A stretch of 64,000 nt of DNA from Luzula sylvatica (GCA_946800325.1 OX326958.1:63109793-63173792); one strand, 5' to 3'; numbered from the stretch's first letter, positions 1-12,949 are shown. The notes: generated from the sequence alone by a model not told the origin. Numbers and translations are program-made.

Positions 1-1679
1 ACTAGTCTTTTCTGATTTGTAAGTAATATCTCGATTTTGTGAACTGCATATTGAATTTCAGTTTTGAATACATTGAATTTTCTTTGTAAACATTGAATAC
101 TCATTGAATTTCTGTTTAGGGGTAATACTTCTTTTGATGAATACTGATTGAATTTCGATTTTAATTGTTCTGTTTATTTTAATATTGATTGAATTTATTT
201 ATATGTAATATTGATTGAATACTGTTTGGCCTTGGACTCCAATTATATATGTTATGAATTGAGTATTGATATTTTTAGTAATTTGAATTTCTTTGTAAGT
301 AATACTGATTATATATGTTATGAACTGATTATTAATAATATCTCCACTTGTTTGGAGTAATATTCAGTGTCACCAATTATGTTGGCAACTAATTGATTAC
401 TGTGTGAAATTTTGAATGTCATTAAATATTGATTGAATACTGACTAGTTTGATCTATTGTCTTATTATTATTAGTGAGTGAGTTTTGAACATTACAAGTA
501 TGCATAACTTGAATATTTTTCTAAATCATTGAATGAACATTACAATGTAAACATCATTATACTTTATAATTATGTAATAGCAAAATTCGGTTCAACCGGT
601 TCATTCACTGGTCCGACCGATGAATCAGTGATCCGAGACTCGGCCGGGTCGGTGTTCGATCCGGATTTAATAACATTGCGAAAAAGAAATGAAAAAATGT
701 CTTATCATAGAACTCTCCATACTTTAATATACTTTTTCAGTGGATTATTTATTTATTAATTGAAATGACTGTGTACAATGTACCAATATGGCCTTGATGA
801 TGGCACTAAATATTGTGTATTAAACAATTCCGCCGAAGTTCTCCTATTGGTTGAAGTCTTGTGGCATGCATGAAATGACTAATTAGGTAATTATGCTTGG
901 TAAATTATCTGGTTCTTCTGTAAATCTAATCCATATGGCCTCTTATGGATCGATCTACGGATTAATTGTTGCCAAGAAATAGTTTAATCAATTAATCATT
1001 GGTTCCTCTTATATAATATGTTTTCTTTATACCATATTTGTTTGTTGTCATATATGTAGTGCTCAATAACTTTTTTGGGTTTCAATCGTACACCATTTTT
1101 TTTTATATGATATTTTTTTTTCAAAAATATTTTGAATAATTATATTTAAGATAACATCTCAAATATATTTATCAATTAATATTAGGTTAAATATGAAGTC
1201 TTCATTGTTCATTAAAAAAACAATAAAAAATAAGTTTCATGATACACCTTTTTTAAAATATAAGTAATTGCTAAATACCAAAATATTCTTTTAAAAAGAC
1301 GTATCATAAAACTTCCGTTTCCGATAATATTTTAATGCATTCATATGTTTTGAGTACGATTTTATTTGATTTTATTACATTATAGATATTTTTCATAAGA
1401 ATGTTCAAATTTATAAGAACACAAAATAGGATAAAAATGTTTGAGTTAGTTTTTTCTTCTCAGGATAATTATATGATCCGTAACATTAGTCTATGGATTT
1501 TATTGGTCCATTATAACCAAACGGACCAAACAACTGACCTTAGAAGTCACAATGCTTGAGATGATTATAACATTAGTAAACCCATTAAATTATTTAAGTA
1601 ACTTTTTTTCTTCTAGTTAATTAGGCGAAACTTTTTCTCAACTATAGAGAGCCTTGTTTTGTAATAATACAAAAAAATT
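1..1679. other. AT-rich intergenic DNA, no gene seen
   Basis: No credible coding region. Positions 50-460 hold many loose copies of a TTGATTGAAT-like phrase, a degenerate simple repeat. A short GC-richer patch at about 590-680 (pattern of CCGGTT and GGTCCGACC) looks like a transposon end: its right edge, reversed, begins CAATGTTATTAAATCCGG, which resembles a hAT terminus, but no matching left end or duplication was found. Confidence 0.5.
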
Positions 1680-2431
1680 GGGGAAATTTCTTGCATATCC
1701 CTTCAAAACAAAAGAATATCAAATTTAACCTTTCAAAAGAGTCAATATCAAATTTATCTCTCTATTCTTTAACTTCTATCATATTTGGGAGTTTAAGAAA
1801 TATTTATATGTATTGATGGATAATATATTTGTTTGTTTCATTAGATGTATAATTGTATTGTGGCATTTTTATGAATTTTCGTGATACATTAATATATTTT
1901 TTTTCATGAACTATTAAATACATTAATATTTGGGAGTTTTTTTTTTCATAAACTATTGCGTGATAAAACATATGAACAATCTCCATTAGATATTTTAGTA
2001 CTATTAAATACATATATATCGAAGTCAACAAACAAATGAATTGACAAATAATTGTAAAAAAGAAGAAGAATTGAAACAGAGTTTAATGGTGGAGATGATT
2101 TTTTTGCGAGCGAGGATACATGAGAAGTGGACGAAGACAGTCACCAGATGGAGAGTTTTATGGCGGAGGGTATTTTGGTCATATATAATAAAAATTAGTG
2201 ATTTAGTTAGAATTGATAATTGTGAACTACGTTTAAATGGATGAAAATATGGCCATTTGGACAAATTTGATATTCAATTAGTTTGAATGGATATATTTGA
2301 TAAATTTTAAATTTTGAAGGGATAAATTTGCAAGTTTTTTAGAGTTACAAGGATAAATTTGATATTTGTAATTTTAGAAAGACAAATATGATATTTTGTG
2401 CTTTTGAAGGATTATAACTGAAATTGTCCCC
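1680..2431. mobile_element. Long-inverted-repeat (foldback) MITE, Mutator-like candidate
   Basis: The left end begins GGGGAAATTTC and continues with CCTTCAAAA and ATATCAAATTTA phrases. The right end, reversed, begins GGGGACAATTTC and repeats the same phrases in the same order, giving an imperfect terminal inverted repeat of 80 bases or more. The middle (about 1800-2260) has only short ORFs on both strands that I regard as chance. The right flank is a C-run (2428-2441). No clean target-site duplication was seen, so the superfamily is inferred only from the layout. Confidence 0.55.
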
Positions 2432-4333
2432 CCCCCCCCCTCCCCAAAAATAAAATTAGTCCTAAATGCAATAAAATGCTACATGGACTCCACAATTGTT
2501 CATTTCACACTTCTCATGAGTCATGATACCAATAATAAGTTTGTTAAGAAAGCTAGTTTGCACCATGTGCTATCAAGAATTGATTAATACGTAATTACAA
2601 ATTATATTTAAGACAAGTGGAATTGATTAAGGAGAGACGCCATGAGGATTGTCAATTCAAAGTATTCAACATAGAACAAAGTATATGTGTAGTCTAATTA
2701 CTTTATACATAATATAGTTATCTACAATATGATAAAATTAATATTGATACATTAAAATAATTTGGAAGAAAACTCGCTATTTTTAATTAATTAAAAGACA
2801 ACATCAAAATTAAATTACAATTTACTTCCTAAAGTCAACTTATTAGAAATAAAAGCTATATAGATATAGATTTTTGAAGCAAGAAATAAAAGCTATATTA
2901 GTTAATAATGTTGATAAGATTAAGGACCACATGTTGATGTTGGCTCTATATACTTTCTTACATTAAACAAATTTGTGGTTCTTTTATTCTTAAGAAAATA
3001 ATTTAAAATTTATGTGGCAAAGGAGAGAGTTGATGAGCTCTCCCCAAGCATGCTAAAAAAGGTTTTGTCCTAATATAGTGATAAAATTCTTTTAGTTTGT
3101 ACGGAAAACTTTTAAGAAAATTCACACTTGGAAGATTTAAACTTGAAAATATTGATCATCATCTCCCAAATTGTCACATTGGATTTAGATTTTTTTTTTG
3201 TTGATAATAAATGATGAAGTCTTATATGTCATTCATTCATTAATGTCAATAAAGATCGAATCCACGTAGAAAATATAAAAGAAAATTAAACTTTGAAAGA
3301 TAGAAACAAAAGATAAATAAAATAAATAATTCGAATATCCAATGTTCAAAACTGCTACTTGGTACGTGAAACTTTATTTTTTACATATTATTTTTGTTGT
3401 TTGCTAGTTTTAATAAATGGACATTTTACCATTATTTAGTGCGTGTTCTCATTATATTTATATTTTTCATATTCTACAACTAAGTTTTTCTACTTTACGC
3501 AGAAGGCTATATTATATACTCCACTTTCAGAATTTAATGTTAATAAAATTTAAATCCACAATTTTGCACGTCACCAATATATTCAACAAATGCGGATCCA
3601 TGTAGTCTCAAGGTTTTCTGGATGTATCTGCTTAAGATTTTCGGAAAACAATGTATATTTTTATTATTTGCCCTCTCCAAAAAAAAAATTATAATATTGT
3701 TTCAGTAGTTATATTTTTGTTTTAGTATGCTCGATAATTAGTCTCAAGGTCCGTCACTATATTCAACCAACTATGTTATGTACATTTTTGATATAGTTTT
3801 AACTTTTAAATAGATCAATCATAATGAGATATTTTGGGGGACAAAATGGGAAACTAATAGCAGTACAAGAAGACCAAACTGATTAACCTTATCCTCTTGT
3901 CTAATATACCATTGTTTTGAACTAATGTGATGTATTAAGTGTAGTTGTTAACCCATCATGATCTTAACAAATATTTAATCTTATCATCCTTGCTAATTAA
4001 TCTATCATTAGATGTTCTAATTCCCTACATAATTGGCTGATTACATACAAGGTATATAATCATGTGAAAGATATATTAACATAAAAAAGTACATTCAAAA
4101 GTGCATATATATAATTTCTATGCCATATACTGATATACATATATATTTATTAATATATACAAGTCCATATTGAGAGTGCTCCAAAATTAATGAATATAGT
4201 TTTAGTCAATATATATTTCTCCGACCGGTAAGCGTAAAGCAGTACGATGGTAAGCAATATACATAGTAAATGCGAGAAATATCAAAAGTTCTCAATTGTC
4301 ACAAAACTGGTTTATTTCACCATCACAGGCCAT
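2432..4333. other. AT-rich intergenic DNA, no gene seen
   Basis: No ORF with plausible composition and no recognisable RNA gene. Only low-complexity AT tracts are present. Confidence 0.5.
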
Positions 4334-4543
4334 CGGTGGCGGATCTTGACCTAAATCTATGGAGGGTTGTAATTTAGGAAGGGTTATTGTGAAAAAAATG
4401 TCAAATTTTTTTGAGACGACGGTAGTATATAATTTTTCAGTTTTATTGTAAAATATACTAACATAATCATATATATATATATTATCGTTCAAAAATTTAG
4501 AGATGACAATTATTTTCGTAGTCCCTTAATAGATCCGTCACTG
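4334..4543. mobile_element. Possible short hAT-type MITE remnant
   Basis: The left edge reads GGTGGCGGATCTTGACC and the right edge, reversed, reads CAGTGACGGATCTATTAAGG, so the two ends share an inverted TGRCGGATCT. This resembles the CAGTGGCGGA-type ends of hAT elements, and the complete element at 7338 has similar ends. No 8-bp duplication is visible, so this is an old or truncated copy at best. Confidence 0.35.
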
Positions 4544-5159
4544 CAACTATTTTTCTCAGTGTCTTTTAGTCAGAAAGGAAATAAACAAAAAAAAGTTGCA
4601 AAATTAAAGCATATATGAAATTAAAAATTTATAGAATCGCCAACAATGTAACATTGGTTAGGGTTTCAGTTTATATTTAATTAAACCATAAAAATATTGC
4701 ACTTTATTACTTCACCATAGTGGTGGGGTACAATTACAGATACCGACCAGAAGTAGTTCAGTTTCGTTTTTTATTCATGGAAGGATTTTTGCTGATTACC
4801 CCTGTAAAATTGTAATATTAAGCTTGGTCTTTTTACTTGTAATTCAGCCAACATATTCATGTTACAAAGATATAGAAAATATATTTTGAAAATAGAATAC
4901 TGGCCAAACTTATCAAAAATATATAGTAATATATAATCAGAGCATTCATGCTAAACAAATCCAGAAAAAAATTGGTGCACTCTAAACAAAAATTATGTAT
5001 ATGGACATAATATTGGAAATTAGTGGCATATCTTAATATTGGAAATTATAGTAATATATAATCGTTTCATTAAATTATTAAGTAGCTTATTCATTGGTTT
5101 GAGTCAATTCAGAAAAATTTAGCCTTAATCAAAAGGTTATATATGCAAAAAGTAGCGGC
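4544..5159. other. Upstream region of the AP2/ERF gene
   Basis: AT-rich non-coding DNA leading to the TATA box of the ERF gene. No specific element could be assigned by reading. Confidence 0.4.
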
Positions 5160-5166
5160 TATAAAA
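5160..5166 (+). promoter_or_regulatory. TATA box of the AP2/ERF gene
   Basis: TATAAAA lies 118 bases before the start codon at 5284. That leaves room for a transcription start near 5190 and a 5' leader of about 90 bases. Assigned by position and consensus only. Confidence 0.5.
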
Positions 5167-5283
5167 TGATTCGGAAAGAATATGCCTTTCAAAGGAGACA
5201 ATACAACTCATTTCCATCATCTTGACGAGAGAAAAGTCCATTTAAAGAACTCGTAGCCATTTCCCAAACCCTAACTCAGATCC

Positions 5284-6084
5284 ATGGAAGATGGAGCTAG
5301 ACCAAAAACGCCATTACTAAACCATACTCACTCCTCCATTCTTAACTTCTTCAGCCCTAAAACCGAAAATATATTCTATTCTTATGACCCAAATGCTATT
5401 ACCAATGGCCCTCCTCCTCCTCTATTCACTTTCTTCCCCCGAAAACAAGAGTTTATGTATTCAAATCAAAAGCCCCAATTCACCGAATTTCCCGAAATTC
5501 ATCTCGAGTCAAACTTCATGCAATTTACCTCGAAGAAACCTCCGAGTCCCATGCAATATAACTTTAAGAAATATCACCAACAAAAGCTATATAGAGGGGT
5601 GAGACAAAGGCATTGGGGGAAATGGGTCGCAGAGATACGGCTCCCAAGAAACCGTACCAGAGTCTGGCTCGGTACATTCGACACCGCAGAAGAGGCTGCG
5701 ACTGCATACGATATTGCTGCATATCGACTTAGGGGTGACATGGCGCAATTGAACTTCCCTCATATGAAACATAAGTTAAAAGATTCATATAATACAATCG
5801 CGTTACTAGAGGCGAAATTGAAGGCTTTCGCAGATAACAAAAGCAATAATTCTTCTGTATTATCGGATAACTCTAAAAGTAGACGTGATGATGCGAATCG
5901 TGACTCCGAGCCATCTAGTAAGAAGACGAAGAGAGAGTATGCCGAGGAAAATTTTGCGAGTCCTTCTGTCAAGTGGGGCCCACAAGTCGGTGAGTTGGAT
6001 GCGTTTCATCTTAGTAGAATTCCTTCTCTTGATATGGATGTTATTTGGGATTCAATTCATAGCATCTCTGCAGTAGATTATTGA
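5284..6084 (+). CDS. AP2/ERF transcription factor, DREB A-6 type (ERF061/062-like)
   Basis: Intronless, 266 residues. One AP2/ERF DNA-binding domain spans about residues 102-160, starting [19 protein letters not shown] and continuing through [12 protein letters not shown] to LNFP. The WVAEIRLP form (valine where ERF-type proteins have alanine) and the following block are typical of DREB subfamily A-6 (group I, with RAP2.4, ERF060-062). The C-terminus (about 243-258) carries [16 protein letters not shown], a motif I associate with the ERF061/062 branch and a likely acidic and hydrophobic activation patch. The N-terminal 100 residues are rich in P, F, S and N without a domain. The family acts in the nucleus on GCC- or DRE-type promoter elements in stress or developmental responses; the exact targets here are unknown. 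The start is the first ATG after the TATA box. Codons are intact throughout. Confidence 0.93.
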   Translation: MEDGARPKTPLLNHTHSSILNFFSPKTENIFYSYDPNAITNGPPPPLFTFFPRKQEFMYSNQKPQFTEFPEIHLESNFMQFTSKKPPSPMQYNFKKYHQQKLYRGVRQRHWGKWVAEIRLPRNRTRVWLGTFDTAEEAATAYDIAAYRLRGDMAQLNFPHMKHKLKDSYNTIALLEAKLKAFADNKSNNSSVLSDNSKSRRDDANRDSEPSSKKTKREYAEENFASPSVKWGPQVGELDAFHLSRIPSLDMDVIWDSIHSISAVDY

Positions 6085-7337
6085 TAACGCCATTTTTCTT
6101 TTATTTATTTAGCTATATTGTCACTTTTTTTGTATGTATGTTGGAAAAACTTAAACTTTGTAGCCATTGTTTTTCTTTTTTCTTTTTCTTTTCCTCTTAA
6201 TGGTACCGCAACACTCAAGTTGCATTTGCATATAGTTTTTGACAAGTAGGTACCGGTACCTGTACCGGGACTAGTACATAAATTATCATGCTAACAAACT
6301 AGGAACCAATTTGGGGTACCATTTGTTTAGAAAATCAAAATGATGAATTTGAGTGCAAATGCACTCTGAAATTAAGTGCGTAAGGATCTTCATCATGATT
6401 TATCCAAAAAAAAAGGAATCTTCTCTTACAGTCTTACCCCTTAATGTTTAGAAGAAAATTGTTTTATAATTCTTTCTTTGTGAACATATCTTGATAAATA
6501 TTGAAAAATCCAATAAACCAAACAAGTGGAATAAATTAGACTATTATTACTAGCTATATATATTATTTGGAGTATTAAATTGTCTTATTTGATTACACAC
6601 TTCTCAAAATTGAATCAATGGATCTTTATCAACACAACAAAATTATCCAACTTTCTATTAGTCCATGTTCACCTACCAAAATTGAGCTTTCATTTTTAGG
6701 CCATAATGAAAACTCAGCCCATTAACTTTGATGCCCAACAATTTGAGTGAAAGCTGAGACAGGTGATCCCGTACTCGGTGGTATTTTTATATAATAAAAT
6801 ATATTTCTTTTCTTTTTTTTTTGGATAAAATGGGCTTGAATATTTTTAAGGCACGATTCATTGAATAGAATTTTTTTTTTTTTGCAGAAAAACACTTAGA
6901 CATATATACATTGACACATTACATAGAATTTTTGTACAAACCCACATGTCGAGAAAATAGACGGCTTTAAACACTTTAGAAATGAATCATGTAACTATTC
7001 ATAGATTAGGAAATGTAACTATTCATTAACTAGTCGTGTCCTCCCGACAATACACTTTATACTCGCTAATAGCTTCATTGTTCTTCTATGTTTGATTATG
7101 CATTTGAATTTGTTTTATGCCAATCGTGAAGTTTTTGTATGGCTAGGTGCCGCACAATCTCCGGTGTATAATTCCTATCTCTGAATACTCTATTGCATAG
7201 TTCTCTCCAAATTTCTGAGAGGTGCAGGATTCGAATCTTGCATGCAGCTGAATTATGAAGAGATTTTTTATTAGTATATCATTTAGTTTCTAGTGTGTGT
7301 GTGAGTGAGTGTGTGTGTGTGAGTGAGTATGTGTGTG
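6085..7337. other. Intergenic region downstream of the ERF gene
   Basis: It begins with a T-rich 3' UTR-like stretch. Around 6247-6276 there is a cluster of GTACC/GGTACC palindromes. A TG-rich microsatellite (about 7300-7337) precedes the hAT element. No gene is seen. Confidence 0.45.
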
Positions 7338-8251
7338 CAGGGGCGGAACCAGAATCAAAAATTGAGGGGGGCCAATTTTTTTGATCTAACATTATTGAAA
7401 TATAGCATGAAAAATAACAAAAAACCATAACGGTATTAAATTATAAGTAAAATCCAAAAATATATATTCATCCAAAACAATAAAACATCCAAAATAAAAT
7501 CTAAATTAAACGTAGCGGAACTCTTTTTTTTTTGCATTAAATCAAAATCTTCTATAAATTTTTTTCGCTGAAAATGATTCGGCAATTTCCTTTTCAATAT
7601 AAACAATCAAATAGTTAGTTAAAAAATCATCCTTTATTATATTACGGAGTCTTGTTTTCACGATTTTCATTGCCGAGAAAACACGTTCTATAGTTGCCGT
7701 CGAAACCGGAAGAGTTAAAATGAGAAGTAAAAGTCTAAACATAAGATAAAATCATAAATTAAAATCCCCAAGTAATTGTTCTAATTTTATCAATTAGTTT
7801 TATTTTTCTTATTTCTAGATTTTACAAGTTTAAGATAAATTTTATAAAATTATTTACTAATCTTGAGGAGTTTAAGGAACTTGAAGAAGATACTTGTTTT
7901 CTCTAGTTTGCTTATATTTTGTTTGTAGTTTGAAGAAAATCTTGGGTTACTTTGAAAAAATAATGGTGGGATTCATAAAAACATGATCAATTTGTTATGT
8001 TGGGAAGAAACTAATGTCATGAATATAATATTCGGATGAGAAAATATATATTATTTTTTATTGGAGAAAGATTGGGCTTGGCCCATTTATATTTGCATCT
8101 AATTTTATTATTAACAATCTACAATGTACAATATAAAATTATAATTCACAAAAGAGACCAAATAAAAAATTCTACCAGTATACAATACAAAATTTTAGAA
8201 ATCATGGGAGGAGCCAAGGCTCCCCTTGCCCCCCCCTTAATTCCGCCACTG
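7338..8251 (-). mobile_element. Degraded hAT transposon inserted in a TG microsatellite
   Basis: The left end is CAGGGGCGGAACCAG and the right end, reversed, is CAGTGGCGGAATTAAGG, a short imperfect terminal inverted repeat of hAT type. Both sides are flanked by TGTGTGTG (7330-7337 and 8252-8259), which fits an 8-bp target duplication, although the host is itself a TG repeat so that evidence is ambiguous. The interior keeps a piece of transposase C-terminus on the minus strand (listed separately); the rest of the 914 bp is non-coding. Non-autonomous. Confidence 0.75.
7542..7742 (-). pseudogene. hAT transposase fragment, C-terminal dimerisation region
   Basis: The minus-strand reading frame encodes about 66 residues containing LTLPVSTATIERVFSAMK followed by KTRLRN. 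This is the hallmark of the hAT-family C-terminal dimerisation domain, where LPVSTATxERxFSxxKxIKTxLRN is the usual form. The BED zinc finger, the catalytic RNase H-like core and the insertion domain are all absent, so it cannot act as a transposase. It sits inside the hAT ends at 7338 and 8251 and marks the orientation of the parent element. Confidence 0.8.
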
Positions 8252-8454
8252 TGTGTGTGCCTACGGACTTGTAAAAAAAAAAAACTCTCTCCACACGGCA
8301 AACACAAGTAGAGTTTGGCGAGCTTGTAATTATGTCTTGTAACTCATGATTCTCTACTTGCATGCATATAATAAAATATATTACGGTAAATTAGTTCATT
8401 TTACCCTACTTCTTTGACATGAATTACAATTTGAATCATTTACTACATATATAA

Positions 8455-8640
8455 CACTACAACAAAAATAAAGCATCTGGGACGGGTAGACCCGCTCCTG
8501 ATAGTAAGGAAAACCGAACCAGATAGTATCTGGGTCGGGTACCCGTTCAAGAAAGTGTCGACCGTGATACTGATATTCAGGGGTTGGCCGACCTTGATAC
8601 TCTTCACAGTCGGTTTTAGCCCGCCTTTGATACAAATATT
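8455..8640 (+). mobile_element. CACTA-type transposon terminus (one end only)
   Basis: CACTACAACAAAAAT at 8455 is a typical En/Spm (CACTA) end. It is followed by GC-richer subterminal repeats containing GGGACGGGTAGACCCGC- and GGGTCGGGTACCCG-like inverted motifs. No matching TTGTAGTG end was found nearby, so this is a truncated copy. Confidence 0.5.
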
Positions 8641-8843
8641 TATTAATTATTTATTTACGATTAATGTTTTACGGTATATTTAAAATATGTATTTAAAATA
8701 AAACCGAAATATATATTTCAAATAAAACCGTGAATAATACACATAAAACCGAAATATATATTTAAAATGTTATGCATTAACATAAAAAAATATCAATTTA
8801 AAAAAAAAAAACAAATGATACTTAATTAAGTATTTTAACCATA

Positions 8844-8846
<3 letters not shown>

Positions 8847-8928
<82 letters not shown>
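8847..8928. repeat. (AT)n microsatellite, about 80 bp
   Basis: Uninterrupted AT dinucleotide run directly abutting the MITE at 8931. The expansion probably obscures that element's left flank. Confidence 0.95.
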
Positions 8929-8930
<2 letters not shown>

Positions 8931-8931
<1 letters not shown>

Positions 8932-9460
8932 TTCAATGGCCAACACTCTTGTTTGGCCAACTCGGCCAACAACGTTTATTTCTCAAATTATATAATCGAA
9001 AATTAAATTTTAACCGTACGGATGTAATCTATATATCATTTAGATATGTGGAAGAACAAATTTTGTTTCGTTTGCATTTTTCTATCTAACAAAATCGATA
9101 AGCTATTTTCACAACCGTCTATTTCGGTATTTTTTTGGATTTCGATGAAAGAAAAGTCGAAACATTGTAAAAATTAATCTAAAATCTATCTATATAATTT
9201 AAATTAAATCCAACGAAAAAAATTCAAATTTTAAAATTGATTTCATGATGAATCATGTCGGAAATATTGCCATCCGTCAATATCTTTACGTATTGTGATG
9301 GAGATGATAAAAATATTTATTTTTCATGAAATTAAATCTATAACATTCTCAAGTGATGTACATCACATCTATGCGGTTGGATTTTTATTTTCATGTATAT
9401 ATTGTGAGAAATAAACGTTGTTGGCCGAGTTGGCCAAACAAGAGTGTTGACCATTGAAAC
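8931..9460. mobile_element. MITE with about 55-bp terminal inverted repeats
   Basis: The left end GTTCAATGGCCAACACTCTT runs on through GGCCAACTCGGCCAACAACG and CGTTTATTTCTCA. The right end reversed (GTTTCAATGGTCAACACTCT onwards) matches with only a few differences over about 55 bases. The interior of about 420 bp is non-coding and AT-rich. The left flank is the AT microsatellite and no clear target duplication was found, so the superfamily is uncertain. Confidence 0.75.
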
Positions 9461-9640
9461 GAGTCTCTGTACAACATAAATTAGTTGAATATTTTTTTTT
9501 ACATATATGGCATCACTTATTTAGCAATTATTTTAAAATTTTGACAATTATTTTTTTGCAGTAATATATTATCTGACTCAAAAATAAAATTCGAAGCAAT
9601 ATTTTTCATATTTACTTTTTAGGAGGAACATACTTTAGAT

Positions 9641-10305
9641 CAGTGTTCTGGAAATCGGCCTGGACGGCCGATTAATCGGTGATTAATCGGTAGTCGAGGG
9701 TCCGTCGTCGAGATAAACCCTTGGCGTTTTGTGCTTGGCGGATTTCCGCCAAGCGGCCGCCAAGACCGCCAAGGCACCGCCGAGCCGATTTTTAAGATGT
9801 GTATTTTTTTTTTGAATTGCCGACGGGTCCATAGCCTAGTTAGTTGAATGTGAAACACAAAAAATCATATATTATGAGAGGTTATGGGATACTATTCAAA
9901 ATAACGATTGTTTTCGTTATGGATTGCCAATAAATTGCCATTGACATCAAAAAAATTAGGCATCAATAATGAAAATTAGACATCAAAAAAATTAGGCATT
10001 CAAAAAATATATTTGGACTAAATTTTTTCATATTTTTAATATTATTTATATATATTATTATTATTATTATTATTTGAGTTTATGTTAGTTTAGTGACGTA
10101 CTGTATTTTGTTACTTAAATTATTCAAAACTTATTAAAAAAAACTGTAATTTGTAATTTTGTTTAATTAATTTAAATATTAAATATAAAAAAAATAAAAA
10201 ATCCGCCGAGGTCCGCCGAGATTCCCGATTAATCCTGATTAATCATCCTTAGCGCTTGATGGTCGTCTGCCGACCAGCGAGCGCCGAGCGATTTCTGGAA
10301 CATTG
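9641..10305. mobile_element. hAT-type MITE with 8-bp TSD CTTTAGAT
   Basis: The left end is CAGTGTTCTGGAAATCGG and the right end, reversed, is CAATGTTCCAGAAATCGC. Identical CTTTAGAT duplications lie at 9633-9640 and 10306-10313. Both edges carry GC-rich subterminal blocks (GATTAATCGG and CCGCCGAGG motifs), while the middle is AT-rich. There is no transposase, so it is non-autonomous. Confidence 0.88.
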
Positions 10306-10473
10306 CTTTAGATACGTAAACATATACCACAAAGTATAATATTATTATATTTCCTATTCTTTATCAGAATTTACTAGTTAATATCATATTTGTTACCTTT
10401 TTTATTTGGATAATAATTTAATTTCGTATCCAATATTTCGATAAAATTGATTTACATATTCACAAAAAAAAAA

Positions 10474-10680
10474 AAACCCGACACAATCCAAATTTGACTA
10501 ATCCAAATTCAGAAATAACTCGCGTCCGATTAAATCCGAAATTTCGATTTCATCCGAGTCCAAATCACCGATCAAATTTGACCCGAGCAGAATCCAATTT
10601 AATCCGAGTTGACTTAATCCGAAGAGATCCGAACTCGAAATTAATTCGAAATCAGCGTAAGTCTAGTCCTAACCCGTCTG
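10474..10680. mobile_element. Truncated hAT-MITE fragment related to the element at 23404
   Basis: The phrases CCGACACAATCCAAATTTGA and GACTTAATCCGAAGAGATCC match, in the same order, the right half of the element at 23404-24109 (about 23850-24040). Neither terminal repeat is present. Confidence 0.55.
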
Positions 10681-11444
10681 TTTGCCATGAGTATATGCAA
10701 TCTGATCTCACTTCTCAGTCTGTACTAAATGATTTTTGTACGAAAAATGCTTATGGACCTCAAATGAACAAATAAAAAGGACAAAAAAAAATAGACTTGA
10801 ATTTGATGCTATTTGGACTCGAATAGTCTAGTATTTGGGCTATTTGGTTTCAAAACATATTATTTTGATTATTTTTCATTAGGGAAATAGAATAATATAC
10901 TTCTTTGAGAAATACTGGGATTACATTACTTATACCGTTCTATTTATGCCAAACTTTATTATTTGTAGATTAAAAGTACATATCGAAACATATTATAAAC
11001 CTATGTTTCCCTCACTGAAGAATATATATTTGTAAATAAATTTTTTTTAAATCATTATGAGATATTATTACATTTCCTTTGAAATATGATATAATATCTC
11101 CAAATTTAGTATAGTAACCACATATTTCCATACTTAGGCATTTGAATGCGGGAAATAATATCCACCTCAAATATTATGTTTGACAACTAAGTTAAGGATA
11201 AGCATTAATCTCTCTCTCCCGTGACCTTTCAACTTAGGTTTTATTTCATCCATGAAAATAATTGAAATGACATTTTTTCTTTTGCCTTTGTACCCTCATA
11301 ATAGTTTATAATCACCAACTTTCACATGTTTATTCATCAAGAATAATATTTAACCATTGAAATAAAAAAAATAGAGAAATAATATGCATATTTTGTATTT
11401 TTCGGCTCTTCTGAAGGAGAGTTTATCGTACATCATTTTTTTTA
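10681..11444. other. AT-rich intergenic DNA, nothing recognised
   Basis: No gene, RNA or repeat of note was seen. Confidence 0.4.
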
Positions 11445-11746
11445 GGGGAAATATATTTGGCCCCCCAAACTCCAAAAAAGTTTCTTGATGAATTGGCAAA
11501 AGTGGGTTAAGCGGATTGATTAGTCTCTTTAATTGATTCGATTAAATATTAATTGACACGTTTAATTGATACGTAAATAATTTATAATATGTTATTATTA
11601 GTACATGTTAATTGACGTGTCAATTCGATTAAACGGTCAATTAAATCGCTAATCGAGTCAATTAATAGTTCTAATCAATCCATTAAACCCACTTTTGCCA
11701 CCTCATCAGGGCTACTTTTTGGAGTTTGGGGGCTGAATATATAACC
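11445..11746. mobile_element. Foldback MITE, Mutator-like candidate
   Basis: The left arm (GGGGAAATATATTTGGCCCC, CCAAACTCC, GGCAAAAGTGGGTTAA) pairs with the right arm (GGCAAAAGTGGGTTTAATGG when reversed) over about 130 bases, so nearly the whole element is a hairpin. Both flanks are T-runs of 8 or more, compatible with a poly-T duplication but not proof. A weaker relative may lie at 26178-26432. Confidence 0.7.
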
Positions 11747-12590
11747 TTTTTTTTTTACGATACATTCATTTTCAAAGATATTTTGAGAATTTTTTTCATC
11801 ATAGATTAAATAAGAAATCTTAATTGTTCATTAAAGAAGAAATATTCATAAAAATAAATTTTGTGATTTATTTTTTTAAATACCCAAAATATTCTTTTAA
11901 AATTATATATGATAGAACTTCTTATTTATGAATACTAAACCTTTGTAATTAAATATAATTTTTTTTTTTCAAAAAATATTGAAGTAACAATAAAATAAAA
12001 GGGGAATTAAATGGAGAAACAACTTGAGTCCTTTCTGATTCATGGGACCCAATTATACCTGGTGGAACCCACCTCCTAAAAGTTCACCCTATAGTATTTT
12101 TATGCATCAAAAGTGCACGTATGTTTTGAAAAATATTTAATAAAATTTTCAATAATCGTAGTATATATTTTTTTAATTTATTGAGTATTTTTATTTGATA
12201 ATTTCAAAACATGCATCATATTACTTTTAATTAGCATATTGATTTATATTTTTTCTTTAACAATTCTTATGTATGTGTTATATGTAATATATATTGATGT
12301 ATATTAAATCATAAAAAATTCAATAATATTGTAGTATATTCATCTTATCATACTAAAAAATATGCAATGAATGCATTTAACTCCATTAAATGTATAATAA
12401 TAATAATCACACACACACAATTTAATATATTCATTAACCAAATAAAAATACAACATTATCTCTCTCATTCACCAAACCCCCAAAAATCCATCCATCAAAA
12501 AATTAAACTATCTTTGTACTATAAAAATTCAATACAAAAATCAAGTCATTTTTTTGTAAAGCATTTATAATAATAAAGTCCGAGTAATTA
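11747..12590. other. AT-rich intergenic DNA, nothing recognised
   Basis: Poly-A and poly-T rich. A short ACACACACAC run lies near 12410. No gene is supported. Confidence 0.4.
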
Positions 12591-12744
12591 TACACAACAT
12601 GTTTTCGCAACATGTTCTCATAACAGGATATTGATCCTACGTTGAATATTATATTCACACTATAAAATTAATTTAATTTAATTTAATCCACATTCTACAC
12701 TTCATCATCATGCTGTCAATCATGTTGCGATAACATGTTGTGTA
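12591..12744. mobile_element. Small MITE with about 24-bp terminal inverted repeat
   Basis: The ends are TACACAACATGTTTTCGCAA and, reversed, TACACAACATGTTATCGCAA, continuing into CATG. It is 154 bp long with an AT-rich core. The superfamily was not assigned. Confidence 0.65.
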
Positions 12745-12949
12745 AAATTATTTTAAAAGTCCCATTTAGATTTCATTTGACAAAAATTGGGAGATCCATA
12801 GTATCCCTCTGTGTTAAATTACCGCATAGAGAAGATATGCGGATATCGTACATCCACCGCATTATGATAATTTATACCTTCTCTGAAGCAATTAATTTCC
12901 TTAATTACTAGATATAATTATCCCTCCAAAAAAACTTTGCAACGCCTCG

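Noticed and set aside
5587..5972. Minus-strand ORFs within the ERF gene
   Set aside because: They are shadows of a well-supported + strand coding region.
7134..7273. tRNA-derived SINE, from a GGATTCGAATC box-B-like motif
   Set aside because: The A-box-like motif is too far upstream and imperfect, and there is no poly-A tail or duplication.
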